Source of the DNA: Cladorrhinum sp. PSN259
Taxonomy: Eukaryota > Ascomycota > Sordariomycetes > Sordariales > Podosporaceae
Length of the DNA stretch: 64,000 nucleotides
NCBI GenBank assembly: GCA_033725935.1
Contig: MU867064.1
Coordinates: 248,001-312,000, forward strand
Direction of reading: 5' to 3'
Below are positions 21,574 through 32,700 of this stretch, piece by piece (the first letter of the stretch is position 1; each line of letters starts with the position of its first letter). The translations under genes were made by a program, and so were the position numbers. The notes under the pieces are model-generated. The model did no database searches. It saw only the letters and a list, made by a program, of their open reading frames with translations, and was not told the origin of the DNA.

Positions 21574-22977
21574 TCTTAAAGGTTTTATTAATAAAATCCC
21601 TTCAACAATGACACCAGAGCGCTGGTCAAAACAAGCAACAGCTTGTAAGATTTTCAAGCTCGAACATCAAGGACCAGCCAGTACTTTTAATTGCAGGGTC
21701 GTTCGTCTGTCTGAGGTTTCGGAGAGAATGGGAGTGTCTCAACACTTGCTATTCACAGAAAGCAGGATATAACTGTGCAGTTGACGCGATATCGAGCAAC
21801 TATTAGGCTTGCACATGTTCCAAGAGTCTCAATGTGCGACTGGACATTGAATTGCAGGGATGGACCTTTGACAGGTTGAACGAGATCCTGGTCTCATGCA
21901 TTTCATTCCTTACCTAACCCACAACATGTCAGAACCGTTCCCGGAAACCTGTCTCCACTGTCTCCACCTTTGACGTCCCATTCTCACCCATTCTCAACCA
22001 CATCATCAAATCCACAAATCGACAGATCATCCTGAGGCATTTTGGCTATCGGCCGTATAGCCTGCATTGTAACTTTCGTTGTTTCATCGTATCTTCGTGG
22101 ATTGCCATTCTGGTTCTCACCGTCCTGTTCTTGCAGGAGAAGAAATGGCATTTTGTTGGTAATCTTCCTCAGAGTGGTTGAACCAGTGTCATGAATTTGC
22201 GCAGACTACCGAAGCTGGGAGCAGCTCATCGAGATATTTGGAGAAGTCACAAACGTCATAGTCAATGTGATGTACGCTCCATGTTTAAATGCATTATTCT
22301 CACGGAGAAGCTCTGGGGAAGTGGCTTGTTATTCTTCGGGCGGGGTGATACTCCCGCCGCAACGACAGGTAGATCTATTACAGAACATGAAGCTCAACTG
22401 CAATGAATGGGAAAGAAATTGGGTAGTCATTGTTGTCCTGGAACACTCGTGATATCACAATTCATGAGAGGAAGGTGAATGGACGTCCGCTGTGCGCCTA
22501 TCATCACGCTTTGCTGGTGATGTTTATCTACACGACTTATCCCTTATCCCCCAAGAAGTCCCCGGCGAAGTCCCTCAACAACGCATTGCATACAGTATAT
22601 TCTTACAGTATAAAATCTTAAACTGGTGAGTGAACGCCCTGGGTCTTTCCATGGCTAGATTTCCACTCTTCATTTGAACTGTTTCGACGCAGAAAATGAC
22701 ACCACCTGAAAGTCAGGTACCAGTTTGTACAGAGATCCATGATCGGTTCGTAACGGACGTAATTGAGGGGAAACCTTAAATGGCTGACATTCTCCACTGT
22801 TCTCTTTCAAGCTCTGGAGAAGGTGGCAGTTCCCATCCACCCACCGTCTTCCACAAACTTCCCTTCTTTTATCCGTTTTCTAATTCAGCTTCATCAACGT
22901 CTGCCACCCGTCCAAGCTTAGAATTTTGGTCAGCTTTCAGCATAAACACCATGTAAATATTCACGAAGAGAAGAATC
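21574..22977. other. Gene-poor interval upstream of the 22978 ORF
   Basis: No gene is recognised. Three short plus-strand frames at 22191-22621 overlap each other and show no domain. The last 300 bp are probably the promoter of the next gene. Confidence 0.45.
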
Positions 22978-24546
22978 ATGAAGAGCCTATCACCCAGAAC
23001 ATCTCCAATCGTAGCCGTATCGGCACATAGCGCCGTCAGATCACCCAACCAACTCGAAAGCCCGCCGACACTCATGAGACAGAAGTATCAAGCAAATCTG
23101 CCTTTCATCAAGTGGACAGAACTGGAAGTCGCACCTAGGCCGATTGCAACTTTCGAGCCCAGCCCATGCATTCTCGCACCCCAACCAACCCGGAAGAGAA
23201 CGCGTTCTGCAAGTTGGTTATCATCAGCAAGCCCAATCAGTCATGAGAAGAGATTGAGAAGCTCACCTCCTACTCTGACGGCTACCAGGTCATCACCTTC
23301 CGGAATGGCATATTCTCTCCATCCATCTTCCGACTTCCAGGCGAGGCCGTCGGTAACAGACGAGCCAGCGCTGATTTACTACTCAAGTGGGATTCTGGAT
23401 GATGATGGAGACACATTGACAGATCCCGGAAGCTGGCTGTTGTGCCAGACCTTCAAGAATGAATACGATCCTGTGCGCAATCAATCCTCTCTAGCTTATG
23501 CTCAGGATTCTACCGGCTCAGCACAAAATCATTATTCAGCGCCAAACCAACATACCATGCTTCCACCACTAATTCCCCCGAATCCAGATTACTGCAGATA
23601 CTTTGCTGAGAACCGCGAACTCTCGCCACACCCAAGACTGTCTTCATCCCACCGCTCCCAGTACTCGCCGGACAATGCTCATGATTTTATCGGCCCAGCA
23701 CAGAATCATTATTCAGCGCCAAACCAGCATATCATGCCCCCATCACTGAATCCGCCGACTCCAGACCACCACAGATACTTTTCTGTCAAACACGAACTCT
23801 CACCACACCCAGGACCGTCTTCGACCCGCCGCTCCCAGTCGCTATCTTCTACCTACGATTACAGATCCTCGGCGATGAATTTCGGTTACTCTGATCCGCC
23901 CGCCATACCTTCATGTGCATGCCGGTTTAGCCCCCAACATCCGGCATATACAAGTGCAGCTCTTCCATCACTCTCAGCCTCTGAATACCTTGAGCTCGCC
24001 CCTCCCAAACCATCATTTGATCAGCTCCGGAATCCAATCAGCACCTTCCGAGTAACGCGGGACGGTATAGATAGTTCCTCTACTTTGGACCCAAGAAAGC
24101 TATCTTGGAGCATGGGGCAGGCAGCTGAGAGACTCAGACAGGATGGCCTTGAATCCTTCTACTGGTCTCAATGGACAAACTATTATCAGACACTGTATCG
24201 CATGGCCCACCACGAAATTCTCGAGATGGACAGTGAACGCTCATTACTCCGTGCTAAGAATGATCAGCTTCGTCGCCTCAACTATCGTGCAACACACTGG
24301 CACGAAGAAGCTTACCGCCATGGCTCTATTGTTGGGACCAGCCCTGAGACCACAGTCAACGCGAACTCCCGACAGCATCATGACATCCAGTACGTGATGG
24401 ACCGGCCGGGAAGATCCCTAGAAGGATACCATCAAACAAGGTCCGAAACCATTCCAAGCATAAGGGAACTGATGTGCGATGACGTTTGGCTTTTTACACG
24501 GAATTCCTCACGAGACGCTAGCTGGGACGGGTCTGGAACAGATTGA
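22978..24546 (+). CDS. Unrecognised proline/serine-rich protein with an internal duplication
   Basis: A single frame of 522 residues starts with ATG (MKSLSPRTSP). I do not recognise a domain. The N-terminal half is rich in S, P and R with basic patches such as RKRTRSAS, suggesting a disordered, possibly nuclear protein. The middle contains two tandem copies of a 59-residue unit sharing QNHYSAPNQH and ELSPHP. The C-terminal region (about 375-450) is predicted helical and better ordered, with RQDGLESFYWSQWTNYYQTL followed by a basic/leucine-spaced stretch that could form a short coiled coil. No intron is needed. The gene is isolated by gene-poor DNA on both sides and may be lineage-specific. 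Confidence 0.6.
   Translation: MKSLSPRTSPIVAVSAHSAVRSPNQLESPPTLMRQKYQANLPFIKWTELEVAPRPIATFEPSPCILAPQPTRKRTRSASWLSSASPISHEKRLRSSPPTLTATRSSPSGMAYSLHPSSDFQARPSVTDEPALIYYSSGILDDDGDTLTDPGSWLLCQTFKNEYDPVRNQSSLAYAQDSTGSAQNHYSAPNQHTMLPPLIPPNPDYCRYFAENRELSPHPRLSSSHRSQYSPDNAHDFIGPAQNHYSAPNQHIMPPSLNPPTPDHHRYFSVKHELSPHPGPSSTRRSQSLSSTYDYRSSAMNFGYSDPPAIPSCACRFSPQHPAYTSAALPSLSASEYLELAPPKPSFDQLRNPISTFRVTRDGIDSSSTLDPRKLSWSMGQAAERLRQDGLESFYWSQWTNYYQTLYRMAHHEILEMDSERSLLRAKNDQLRRLNYRATHWHEEAYRHGSIVGTSPETTVNANSRQHHDIQYVMDRPGRSLEGYHQTRSETIPSIRELMCDDVWLFTRNSSRDASWDGSGTD
23506..23859 (+). repeat. Tandem duplication, two 177-bp units inside a coding region
   Basis: Unit 1 is about 23506-23682 and unit 2 about 23683-23859. 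Both encode related 59-residue blocks with QNHYSAPNQH, a PP-rich centre, RYF and ELSPHP. The nucleotide match is strong but imperfect, so the duplication is not very recent. Confidence 0.8.
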
Positions 24547-25921
24547 TTGGACTTTCGTTCCTGAATTGACATATTCATAACCTACGAACCTTCTTCTGTC
24601 CAAGAAATTTACCAGTAGCAACATAGCAGAAAATTAAGTCCCACATCCTTCAAGTCTGCTAGATTCGAGTTAAGATAATGGGCAAAGTTGATGTTGCTTT
24701 GTGAATCCAAACTCGTCTTCCACATTCTGGCTGATCCTCTGTTCAACCCGCAGATTACGCATTCAGGCTACATTTACTCGGCCTAGCTTCATAGCCACGC
24801 AATACTTAACGTGTCGGGCAATTGGTGAGTTGTTGTTCTGGAAGTCATGGACAACTGACAAGGGATATCACTAAACAACACAATAGGTTCGGTTTGCCGC
24901 TTCCTAGCATCTTGAGGTATATTCGAAACAAAGCTTAGCAGCTACTGAGAAAAGTACTGATGAAACCAAGACCTGAACCAACCAAAGGTATGCTTAATGC
25001 TATTTACACATTAATCCATGCGTTCTCAAGCAGGAACTGACCATGGTATACATAGATCTCCTCTACACAGTTTCTGGACTTCCCTTGTAAACTTCTTGCT
25101 GCATCCCAAAATCGGCAACTATGAACAAATACGAGATAACAAGTGCGGTTTTCAGCCATTAAAACTCAAAACTCACTTGGGGGCGTGCGAAAAAAGAGCC
25201 CAAATGGCCAATGAATTCGGGTGAAGGGGAAGGGCTGTACCCACTACATTCAGCAGCTTCCTCTGCATACTTCAAGTAGATTGATTTGAAAAGATCGAAC
25301 CCTCTCTTTACACTCGGAGGTTTTTGCTACAACAAGCAGTCCATGGAATTTAATTAGAGGAAGGCAAACAAGAAGGTCTCGTGATACCCTAACCCTGATA
25401 ACTCTCTGAGCAGTCTAGGCAGTCCCGTCACCTATTTGTGGATTCTCTTTCAGACGCGATCAGAAGGCTAATGCAAAGTGTGCACGGTATACCTAACCTG
25501 AGATTTTGTCAAAAAACGGAGCAAGTCCCTCTTAGCCCAAATGTGGCTGATGAGGTTCATGTGTTGAGTCGTTTGGTCGGGGAGAAAAATTGTTGAGTAC
25601 ACGCCATGGGGCGAAGATAATGCAGGATCCATGGATGACGTTCTATCAAAACCAATTGAACTGGAGCTTCAAAAAACGAAGAAATACCACTGAAATGCAT
25701 GCTCTGAGTTCAAACTCCCGCCCCTCGTCCGATCCTCAATATATTAAGTGCACCTAGCATATAAAGGATGCAGTTGGGATTCTGAGCCCTTCGCCGAGTG
25801 CTCGCGAGCTCAATTCTAAGGTCCAGACTACCCAGGCGCCGCCGACAAGCGAATCTGAATCTCAACTAGTTGAGCATTCTACTACAATCTCTAAGCTCAT
25901 CCCCTCGATTATCGGACCAAG
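24547..25921. other. Intergenic, no gene seen
   Basis: These 1.4 kb carry no recognisable coding exon or RNA gene. The last 200 bp form the promoter and leader of the CIA30 gene. Confidence 0.5.
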
Positions 25922-26799
25922 ATGCAAGCCACAAGGTGTCTCCAGTACAAAGGCTTCTGGGGGCGCAGTCTAGACGAGTTCAAGAGGCTCTCCAACATTG
26001 GTAAAACCTCTTCCTTCCCTCCTCCGCCCTTGTGGCCTGCCCTCAGCTCCTGACTAACTCCTCTCTCTTCTCCTGCGCAGCATTCAAACTCGAAGGCATC
26101 AAAGGCGCAACAACCCCATACGAGCTTCACATATTTGACACTCCCTCCTCCGCACAAGACTGCAAAGTCTTTACCGACGAAGAAATTGGCGGCACTTCCA
26201 CAGCGCAACTGGACTTCGTCCCCGCTTCATCGCCGCAATCCAGACCGTTTGCGAGATTTCACGGCAATATTTCCACATCACTGCCGAAAGACCGTCCAGA
26301 CATCAAACGAACAGGCTACGCAGCTTTCCGCACGCGCGATCGCCCACCTACGGTATTCGGCCGCAGCTTGTGGAACATTGATCCATACGTTTACCTCGCG
26401 CTGCGCGTCAGGTCCGATGGGAGGAGTTACTTTGTCAACGTACAGACCGAGTCTGTGATCCCTACCGATTTGCACCAGCACAGACTATTTGTCAAGAAGC
26501 CTGGAGAGTGGGAGACCGTCCTGATCAAGTGGAATATGTTTGTGCGGACGAATCACGGGTTCGTGGTTGAGCCGCAAACGGAGATTTTAAGGCAAAAGGT
26601 CAAAAGCATTGGGTTCGGTTTGACGGACAGGATACCCGGTCCGTTTGAGCTTTGCGTGGAGAGGGTCTGGGCTACGAACGATGAGCGCGAGGCGGATGGT
26701 GGGGTGGTTATTGGGGAAGGTGAGGAGGGAGTAGTAACAGCGAAGGAAGGGGCTTTGAAGACGAAGCAGGGGCAGAAGGTTGCTTGGGGAAGTCGATGA
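25922..26799 (+). CDS. Complex I intermediate-associated protein 30 (CIA30/NDUFAF1 family)
   Basis: CDS is join(25922..26000, 26081..26799), 265 residues. Exon 1 encodes MQATRCLQYKGFWGRSLDEF, a short, basic, mitochondrial-type N-terminus. The 80-bp intron is phase 1 and rejoins as SNI-AFKLEG. The CIA30 fold is recognisable: DEEIGGTS, FHGNIST, RTGYAAFRT, DPYVYLALRVRSDGRSYFVNVQTES, then the WETVLIKWNMFV and SIGFGLTDRIPGPFELCV strands. The family assists assembly of mitochondrial NADH:ubiquinone oxidoreductase. It converges with the splicing-type gene. CIA30 genes are often found in the wider MAT-locus neighbourhood of ascomycetes, consistent with apn2, cox13 and apc5 lying further right. Confidence 0.9.
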
Positions 26800-27276
26800 T
26801 GGAAAAATTCAGGGACCGGAATTGGGACGTGTGGCATGTATGACTTGGAAGGTGGCAGGGAAAGATTCGCAAGCGAGAACATGAGGGTTCAGGGTGTGCC
26901 TGGGTGGACCAAATCGTTGAGGATATTGTATATAATTGCTGGGATACCAATCTGTGTGTAAGTATATGTGGGAAGGAAGGAGACCAAAACTTGGTACAAG
27001 GGAAAAAAAAAAGGTAGACTCAGGGCATTATGTCCAGAGCCATTTGCTGTTGATGCTACACGATAGCCATGATTTATATGTAATGAGGAAGCCAGAATAT
27101 ATACCTCGTCAATCATTTGTGCCTCGGCAGCCCCGTGTATCTATTCATGCCCATATGGTAAATGCCAGAAAAATGTCCAATAATCGCTTTACTCCATTCC
27201 GAATGCATAAAGCCACTCAGCCACCCAACGCCAGGATATGCAGGAAAACCCAAAGACAACCCCCGATTTTTACCAA
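26800..27276. other. Intergenic between convergent genes
   Basis: Shared 3' region of the CIA30 gene (+) and the RS-rich gene (-). It contains A/T-rich words but no coding exon that I can support. Confidence 0.55.
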
Positions 27277-28608
27277 TCAAGTCGAATCATCCTTGCCCCT
27301 ATCCCATTCCCGTTGCCCACCAGCTTCCGTCCAGCGAACATCATCTATATCCTTCTCTCCGCCTTTCTCCCATCGCTTGATCTGCTCCTCCGTGAACCCA
27401 GCAGCGCGAAGCCGCTGAGCGCCCTGTTGCTTCAGCTTTTGGCGGTCACGGAAGCCTTCCACTGCATCCTCCCACTTCGTCGAGGCGGTCGCTCCTGAGT
27501 CCATGTTGATGTCTAAGGCTGGGTCGTAGTCCTCAGAAAATCGGCTGTCCATTGCGGCCGCTCCAAGAATGGCGCCTCTTCCTCTCATGCGCACAGGAGA
27601 TCTGGACGGAGGGGCCGGCCCAATGAACTCATCGAGAGGATCTGAATCTTGGGCTTCATGTTGGTTTTGATCAGATAATCGGCCGCTGGAGTTTGAACGG
27701 CCTGATCGAGCCTTTTTTGCAGTATCGACGACCGAGGTGGAATCGCCATCTAAACGGCCATGATGAGCCCTCATTTTGCCCTTGGATGCCTCGCTCCTGA
27801 ACAGGTCATCGGTACGGGAGCGATCGTCGTCCTTGTCTGACCTCCTACCGCTCCGGTGATGTGATTTGGTTGAGCGGTGCGAGTCTCCGTCTTCTATTTC
27901 GCTGCTGAGGGGCGAACGGTCCCGATGTTTGCGCCCCCTACGAGCAGGAGAGCGTGACCTGTCGGATCGATGTCGGTGACGATGCTCGGGCGCCGCTATC
28001 CTGTCGTCTTCTTCCCTTCGGCTTGACCGGCGTTGGGTGCGCTCGTTGCCTTTCTCTTTAGGAAGGCTGTCAATTGCGCTCCGTCGATCTCTGGATGACG
28101 ATTCGTGCTCTTTATTCTGCTCTCCCTTTTCCAATCTGCCATCTTTGCGCGTCGCCTTGTTGTCCTGCTCTTTCTCGTCATCTCCAGCCATCCGCCGTTT
28201 GCGACCGTGTAGGATGGATGAGATGTCGCCGAGCTGGCGACGCCGTATATCCGACGCGCTGGGGTTAAACTTACGGCGCTTCTTTTCTTCGGCTTCGGTC
28301 AGCCTGTCCAGTCGCGCCTGCGCCTCGGCAGCCTCTCGCGCCCGGAGGGCGGCATTGTGATTTGTTGTCTCCTTGATTATGCGCCCAAGGAATCGGGTAT
28401 TAGGCTTCGCTTTGTTGGAGGGTCTGTGATGGGTTCGTTAACGAGATTCTAGTCGTTTGTATGGCGCCGAAGTGCGATGGATCGGTGCATACTTGGTTGA
28501 TCGAAAAGCCTCTAGTCCCATCGAAGAGTATTTTGTTGATGCCTCGTTCGCTTCCTTGGCCAGCAATTCAGCGACGTAATCATCGGTCAGGAGCGTGTTG
28601 TTGGCCAT
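27277..28608 (-). CDS. RS-rich nuclear protein, pre-mRNA-splicing factor 38B-like
   Basis: CDS is complement(join(27277..28423, 28493..28608)), 420 residues. Exon 1 encodes MANNTLLTDDYVAELLAKEA and continues to FRSTK. The 69-bp intron (28424-28492) is phase 2 and rejoins as K-PSNKAKPNTRFLGRII. This N-terminal block and the C-terminal block (WEDAVEGFRDRQKLKQQGAQ and FTEEQIKRWEKG) are conserved in fungal proteins usually labelled splicing factor 38B. Between them lies a long, highly charged, R/S/D/E/H-rich disordered region with SR repeats such as RSRSPARRGRKHRDRSP. A nuclear role in splicing is inferred from composition and family labels. No catalytic motif is present. Confidence 0.8.
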
Positions 28609-29775
28609 GCTGTGTGTTGCGGATCAATAGAACCCGAGGAAATCCACAGAAGCTCCAGCCATAAAAATGACAAAGAAATTGACCCTACAAAGCGGATCAA
28701 CCGAAGGCGGCCGCTACAGAAATGTTGCTTAGACGTTGTTTGGGAATCAATGCTTCAGCGCTGCGCGCCTTGCGAATCTCTTCCAGCAGTTCCTTGTCCT
28801 CCAAGTTCTTGATCACTGCAGGGCTAAAAGAGGGTCCGCGCCGTCTTATCGATTGGCTGATTCCTCTGCTGGAGAGAGAGGCTTGGCGCCGTGTTTTGAC
28901 CATGCGGTGCTGCTCCGCAGTCCGTACCTTAGAGACGGCCTAGCACGCGGTCTAAGCAATCACCTGTGCAGATCAAGAATTAATATTATTCAGCATGCAT
29001 AGAAAGAAGCTACGAATGACTTTACGGGAGGTAAAAAGGCGAAAGAACATACGACACGGGTATTAAAGGAGCAAAATAGGTATATATATTAGGTACGAGT
29101 GTAGCCCATTTTTACGCTTGCTGGATATTCTGGTTACCTCTGCATAGTATGCACAAGTGATTTCTTAGACTGCGTGCCCAGGTGAGCCCACACTTACACA
29201 GAAACCGTATGATTTCAAGAGATTTTGGTTCTTATATCTTGAGCTGACTGGCCTATCGAATTGTAGGTAAGTCCACTACTGTTTTTTTTTCACCCTCGGA
29301 TTGCTGACATTGATTTTATTTTTCCTCCTTTTCTCTGGTAAACTCTCTGACTTTCCAGGAGCCTATGTCGAGATGATCATGAAGAAACCGCCTCCATTCA
29401 AAGGGCATGTACAGATACACCTGAGATAAGAATGCGCGAGTGTAGGTTTTACCGGCTCCTGATGTAACCGATAGGTACAAATCAGTATACCATGTCGGAA
29501 AATAGTGCATAACATGGAAGTATGCAAGCACATTCCCTGCAACCTTGACCTTCAGGTACCTGGCATTTCATCGACTCTCAAGGGGGTGGGTGTCCGGGCA
29601 AGAGGGAATGAAACCCTCACGGGGGGCACCCAACTGCCAGATTGTGGACGCCCCACTCTACCGGGCATATGCATGCTGCTAAGAAAGCTAAACCCTTCCA
29701 AACCCAGCCCCTCAATTAGCGCTTCGCGTCTGCGGTTCATCTGACCACAGGTCGCAACTGGCTGCCCGGAAGAGC
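28609..29775. other. Intergenic between divergent genes
   Basis: These 1.2 kb separate the RS-rich gene (-) from the JmjC/SET gene (+). Two small overlapping ORFs near 28700-28940 are possible but weak; the minus-strand one is listed separately. The part from 28960 to 29770 is AT-rich with no gene seen. Confidence 0.5.
28697..28903 (-). CDS. Doubtful small ORF, 68 residues
   Basis: It starts with ATG. The second half has coding-like composition, with a charged helical stretch NLEDKELLEEIRKARSAEAL. I recognise no family. A plus-strand ORF of 73 codons overlaps it, so at most one is real. It lies just upstream of the start of the RS-rich gene and could be a leader ORF. Confidence 0.22.
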   Translation of the reverse strand: MVKTRRQASLSSRGISQSIRRRGPSFSPAVIKNLEDKELLEEIRKARSAEALIPKQRLSNISVAAAFG

Positions 29776-32700
29776 ATGTCCAGCACGTCCAGCACGGACC
29801 AGCGCACCTCACAAATCGCCCGTTCACAATCTGGAAACCTGAGCCAATGCTCGGTGTGTCACTCACTCAACACAATTGCGCTGTGGGAAGAAGCACCACC
29901 ATCAGCAGCTTTCATTCGATGCCCGCCCAGTCAGGGACCTGTTGCCTCGCTGCGTCACACTCTCACGCCGTGCCGACTGGACGACAAGGCGAAGGAAATA
30001 ATGGCCGAATTGCATGGGAAAGTCGACTCGATCGGCAGTGAAGTGAGCTCAATCACTGCCGCGTTGAGAGGACTCTTGGAAGAAGGCCGTGTTTCCAAGA
30101 GCCGCAAAATCAAGACATTGGGAACCCAGGTCGTGCAAACCTTTCTTGGGGATCTCCTTACCCGCCTTGATAAAGTGAACAGCAATCTTGTTGATGTCGG
30201 CAAGCTCACATCGCACATCTCGCCACCGCCGCCCGTCCATGGCCCAGACACACCCCTTTCATACAATTCTCCAGTATCTCAACCAGCGTTACCCTCAGAT
30301 GAACCACCACCACCAGAGAGGCCATTGGATCAATTGCAGCACCAGCATCGCCACCCAAAGCGGCAATCATTAGAACAGCTTCCGATTCAGCAGTCTGATA
30401 ATCAGCCACAGCACCATCCAGAGCCCCAACCAGAGCCACAACCACAAGATCTCCATCGACAGACTCAAGCAGACGAGCTACCGCGCCAAGACTCCCAGCA
30501 ACTTGTTATTTATCCTTCACAGGAGCAGCATCATCCTCAAGAAGAACCACAGCAGGCTCATCAGGCGTTGTTATCACTGCACCAAGCATCGTCTCAAAAC
30601 CAAACAAATTATATCTCTGCCGCTGAAGAGGTTGCGGCTCAGACTCAGACAAGCCGGGGTGCGCAACCGCAAGTTCTTGGGGTCCAGACTCCAGCAGTTG
30701 AAGCGGGACCATCTCAGCCTGACCTACATGTACACAACACAGCGATACATGAGGCTGCCATCCCTGCAGAAGCCCCAGGTGATCCGGATACTGCAGATGA
30801 AGCGCGATCAACCTCACCCGTGCCCTTAACGTCACCCACAGTTGTTGATCAGGAATCTACAAAGCCTGACGCATCAAGCCGTGTTCCGATAGCCCTGTCT
30901 AACGGGTCCGTTTATCTTGAACCGGTGATCCAGGAACATGCGTCACCTTTATTTGACTGCAACTACAAAGACGTCAACAATCTCAACGAGGAACTATTTG
31001 AGCGGTACTCTAGTCATCCGGTTGTGAAGGACCGGGGCTATTTCAAGCTACAGGTTCGAGGTTTGCCACCTCTCGCTGTGCATGAGGTGCGCCGTCCTGG
31101 AAAGCATCATGCCACCTCGTTTGTCTACGAGGTTGACCATCACGGTCTTGTCAAGGTTGATACAGGCAAAATCATCAGGTTCAAGCCGCCGCGTCTTCCT
31201 TTTCCTCCAAGTCGAAAAAAGGATTGGACATTCGAGGAGCAGAAAGAGCTATGGAATTCATCTGCAGCCAGGCCTCCCAAAGGCTCTCGGCCATACATCA
31301 TAGGCAATCCACTCTTCGAGGATATTGATTTACACCCTGGCGAGAAGCTGAAACAAAGGGGCCGGACAGTTCTCGAAGGAATCAATACTCAGTACGTCTA
31401 CTTCAATCTGAAGGGAAAGACAATCACGACGATGCACAGGGAGGATGCGCACGTGCGATCTGAGAATTTGCTACGTTCCGGCGAGCATAAATTTTGGTGT
31501 TTTATTAAACCCGCATTTGCTGCCAAATTCGAGGATCGGATGCAGTTGGAGTACCCAGAGATGCGCCAGTGTTCCCAAGCTGTCCGCCATCTCAGTCGTC
31601 ACATCCCGCCATCTGTACTGGAGGACTGGGGCATCGAATACACGCTTGACTACTGCTGCCCTGGACAGGCCGTGGTAACAGAACCAGGAACATACCACCA
31701 AGTCCTTAATCTCGGGCCGAACTATGCGCTGGCAGTCAATGTTGAGTATGAGTCGTCGCCTGAAGATCCTCCAGACTACAGATTCTGCGACAACCGTTGC
31801 CCTGATAAATTTGCGATGAAGGCTGACGACTTCCGCCTCTACGAAGAGCTGTACAACGAGAAGTGGGGAGGAGAAAATGAAAATCGCGGATCTGGCGTCC
31901 GATCGTCGATGACATTTCAGTCCTCGATGGCAGTTCAGTCCTCAATGACAGCGGCAGTGCATTCGTCAATGACGGCCACGAAACGGTCCTCCATGGTGCC
32001 TGCAACACCGGCATCAAAACCTAAAAGAGGACGGCCACCAAAGAGAAAGCCTGCTCCAGAGCCAGAGATTCTGGATGTCTCAATGACAGATGTGTCTTCA
32101 GAGTCGTCATCAGTCTCAGGACCCGCTTCCGGACCAGAGGTGCCGTTACAGCCCGTACCTTTGTCAGGTGTACTATCAAAGCCTGTAAAGAATACAGAAC
32201 CATTATCACAACCTGGGCTGATGTCAGTAGAAAAGCCTTCCACGTCACAAGAACTGGACCCATTGCCGACTTCAGGTCCCGTCCAGTCAGCTACGCCACC
32301 GCCAGAGAAAAGCTCTTCGAACATTTGTGCCCCTCAGCAGCAAGAATCAGTGCCAGTGCCGCAATCCAACTTAAGTGGCCGTAAGCCAGAAACGCCCTCT
32401 CCCGCCATCCATAAGCCGCAGGAGAAGCAGCAACGGAAGCAAGATGACGGTTCGCGGTCCGCGGCACCGGAGGCTACATCGATGCGACCTCCGATCGCAA
32501 CTCCGGCGCCCACCGTTGCCCCTGAAACCCGGACGGCCTTGCTTCAACGTCCTGTTTTATATACCCCTATACCTGAACGTCCTGAGCCACTATCATTATC
32601 GTCCTTGTCCAGTCTAAGAGGCCTTGCTCCTCCGCCAAACTTCTTGTCGTCCCCAATATCTTGTTTTCGATCCCCAGCAAGAAGTGATCAACAGGCGTCG

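Noticed and set aside
25700..25760. GTTCAAACTCCC word resembling a tRNA T arm
   Set aside because: No matching acceptor, D or anticodon arms nearby.
28722..28943. 73-codon plus-strand ORF with an Arg/Leu-rich N-terminus
   Set aside because: It overlaps a minus-strand ORF of similar quality; there is no evidence to choose it and no family is recognised.
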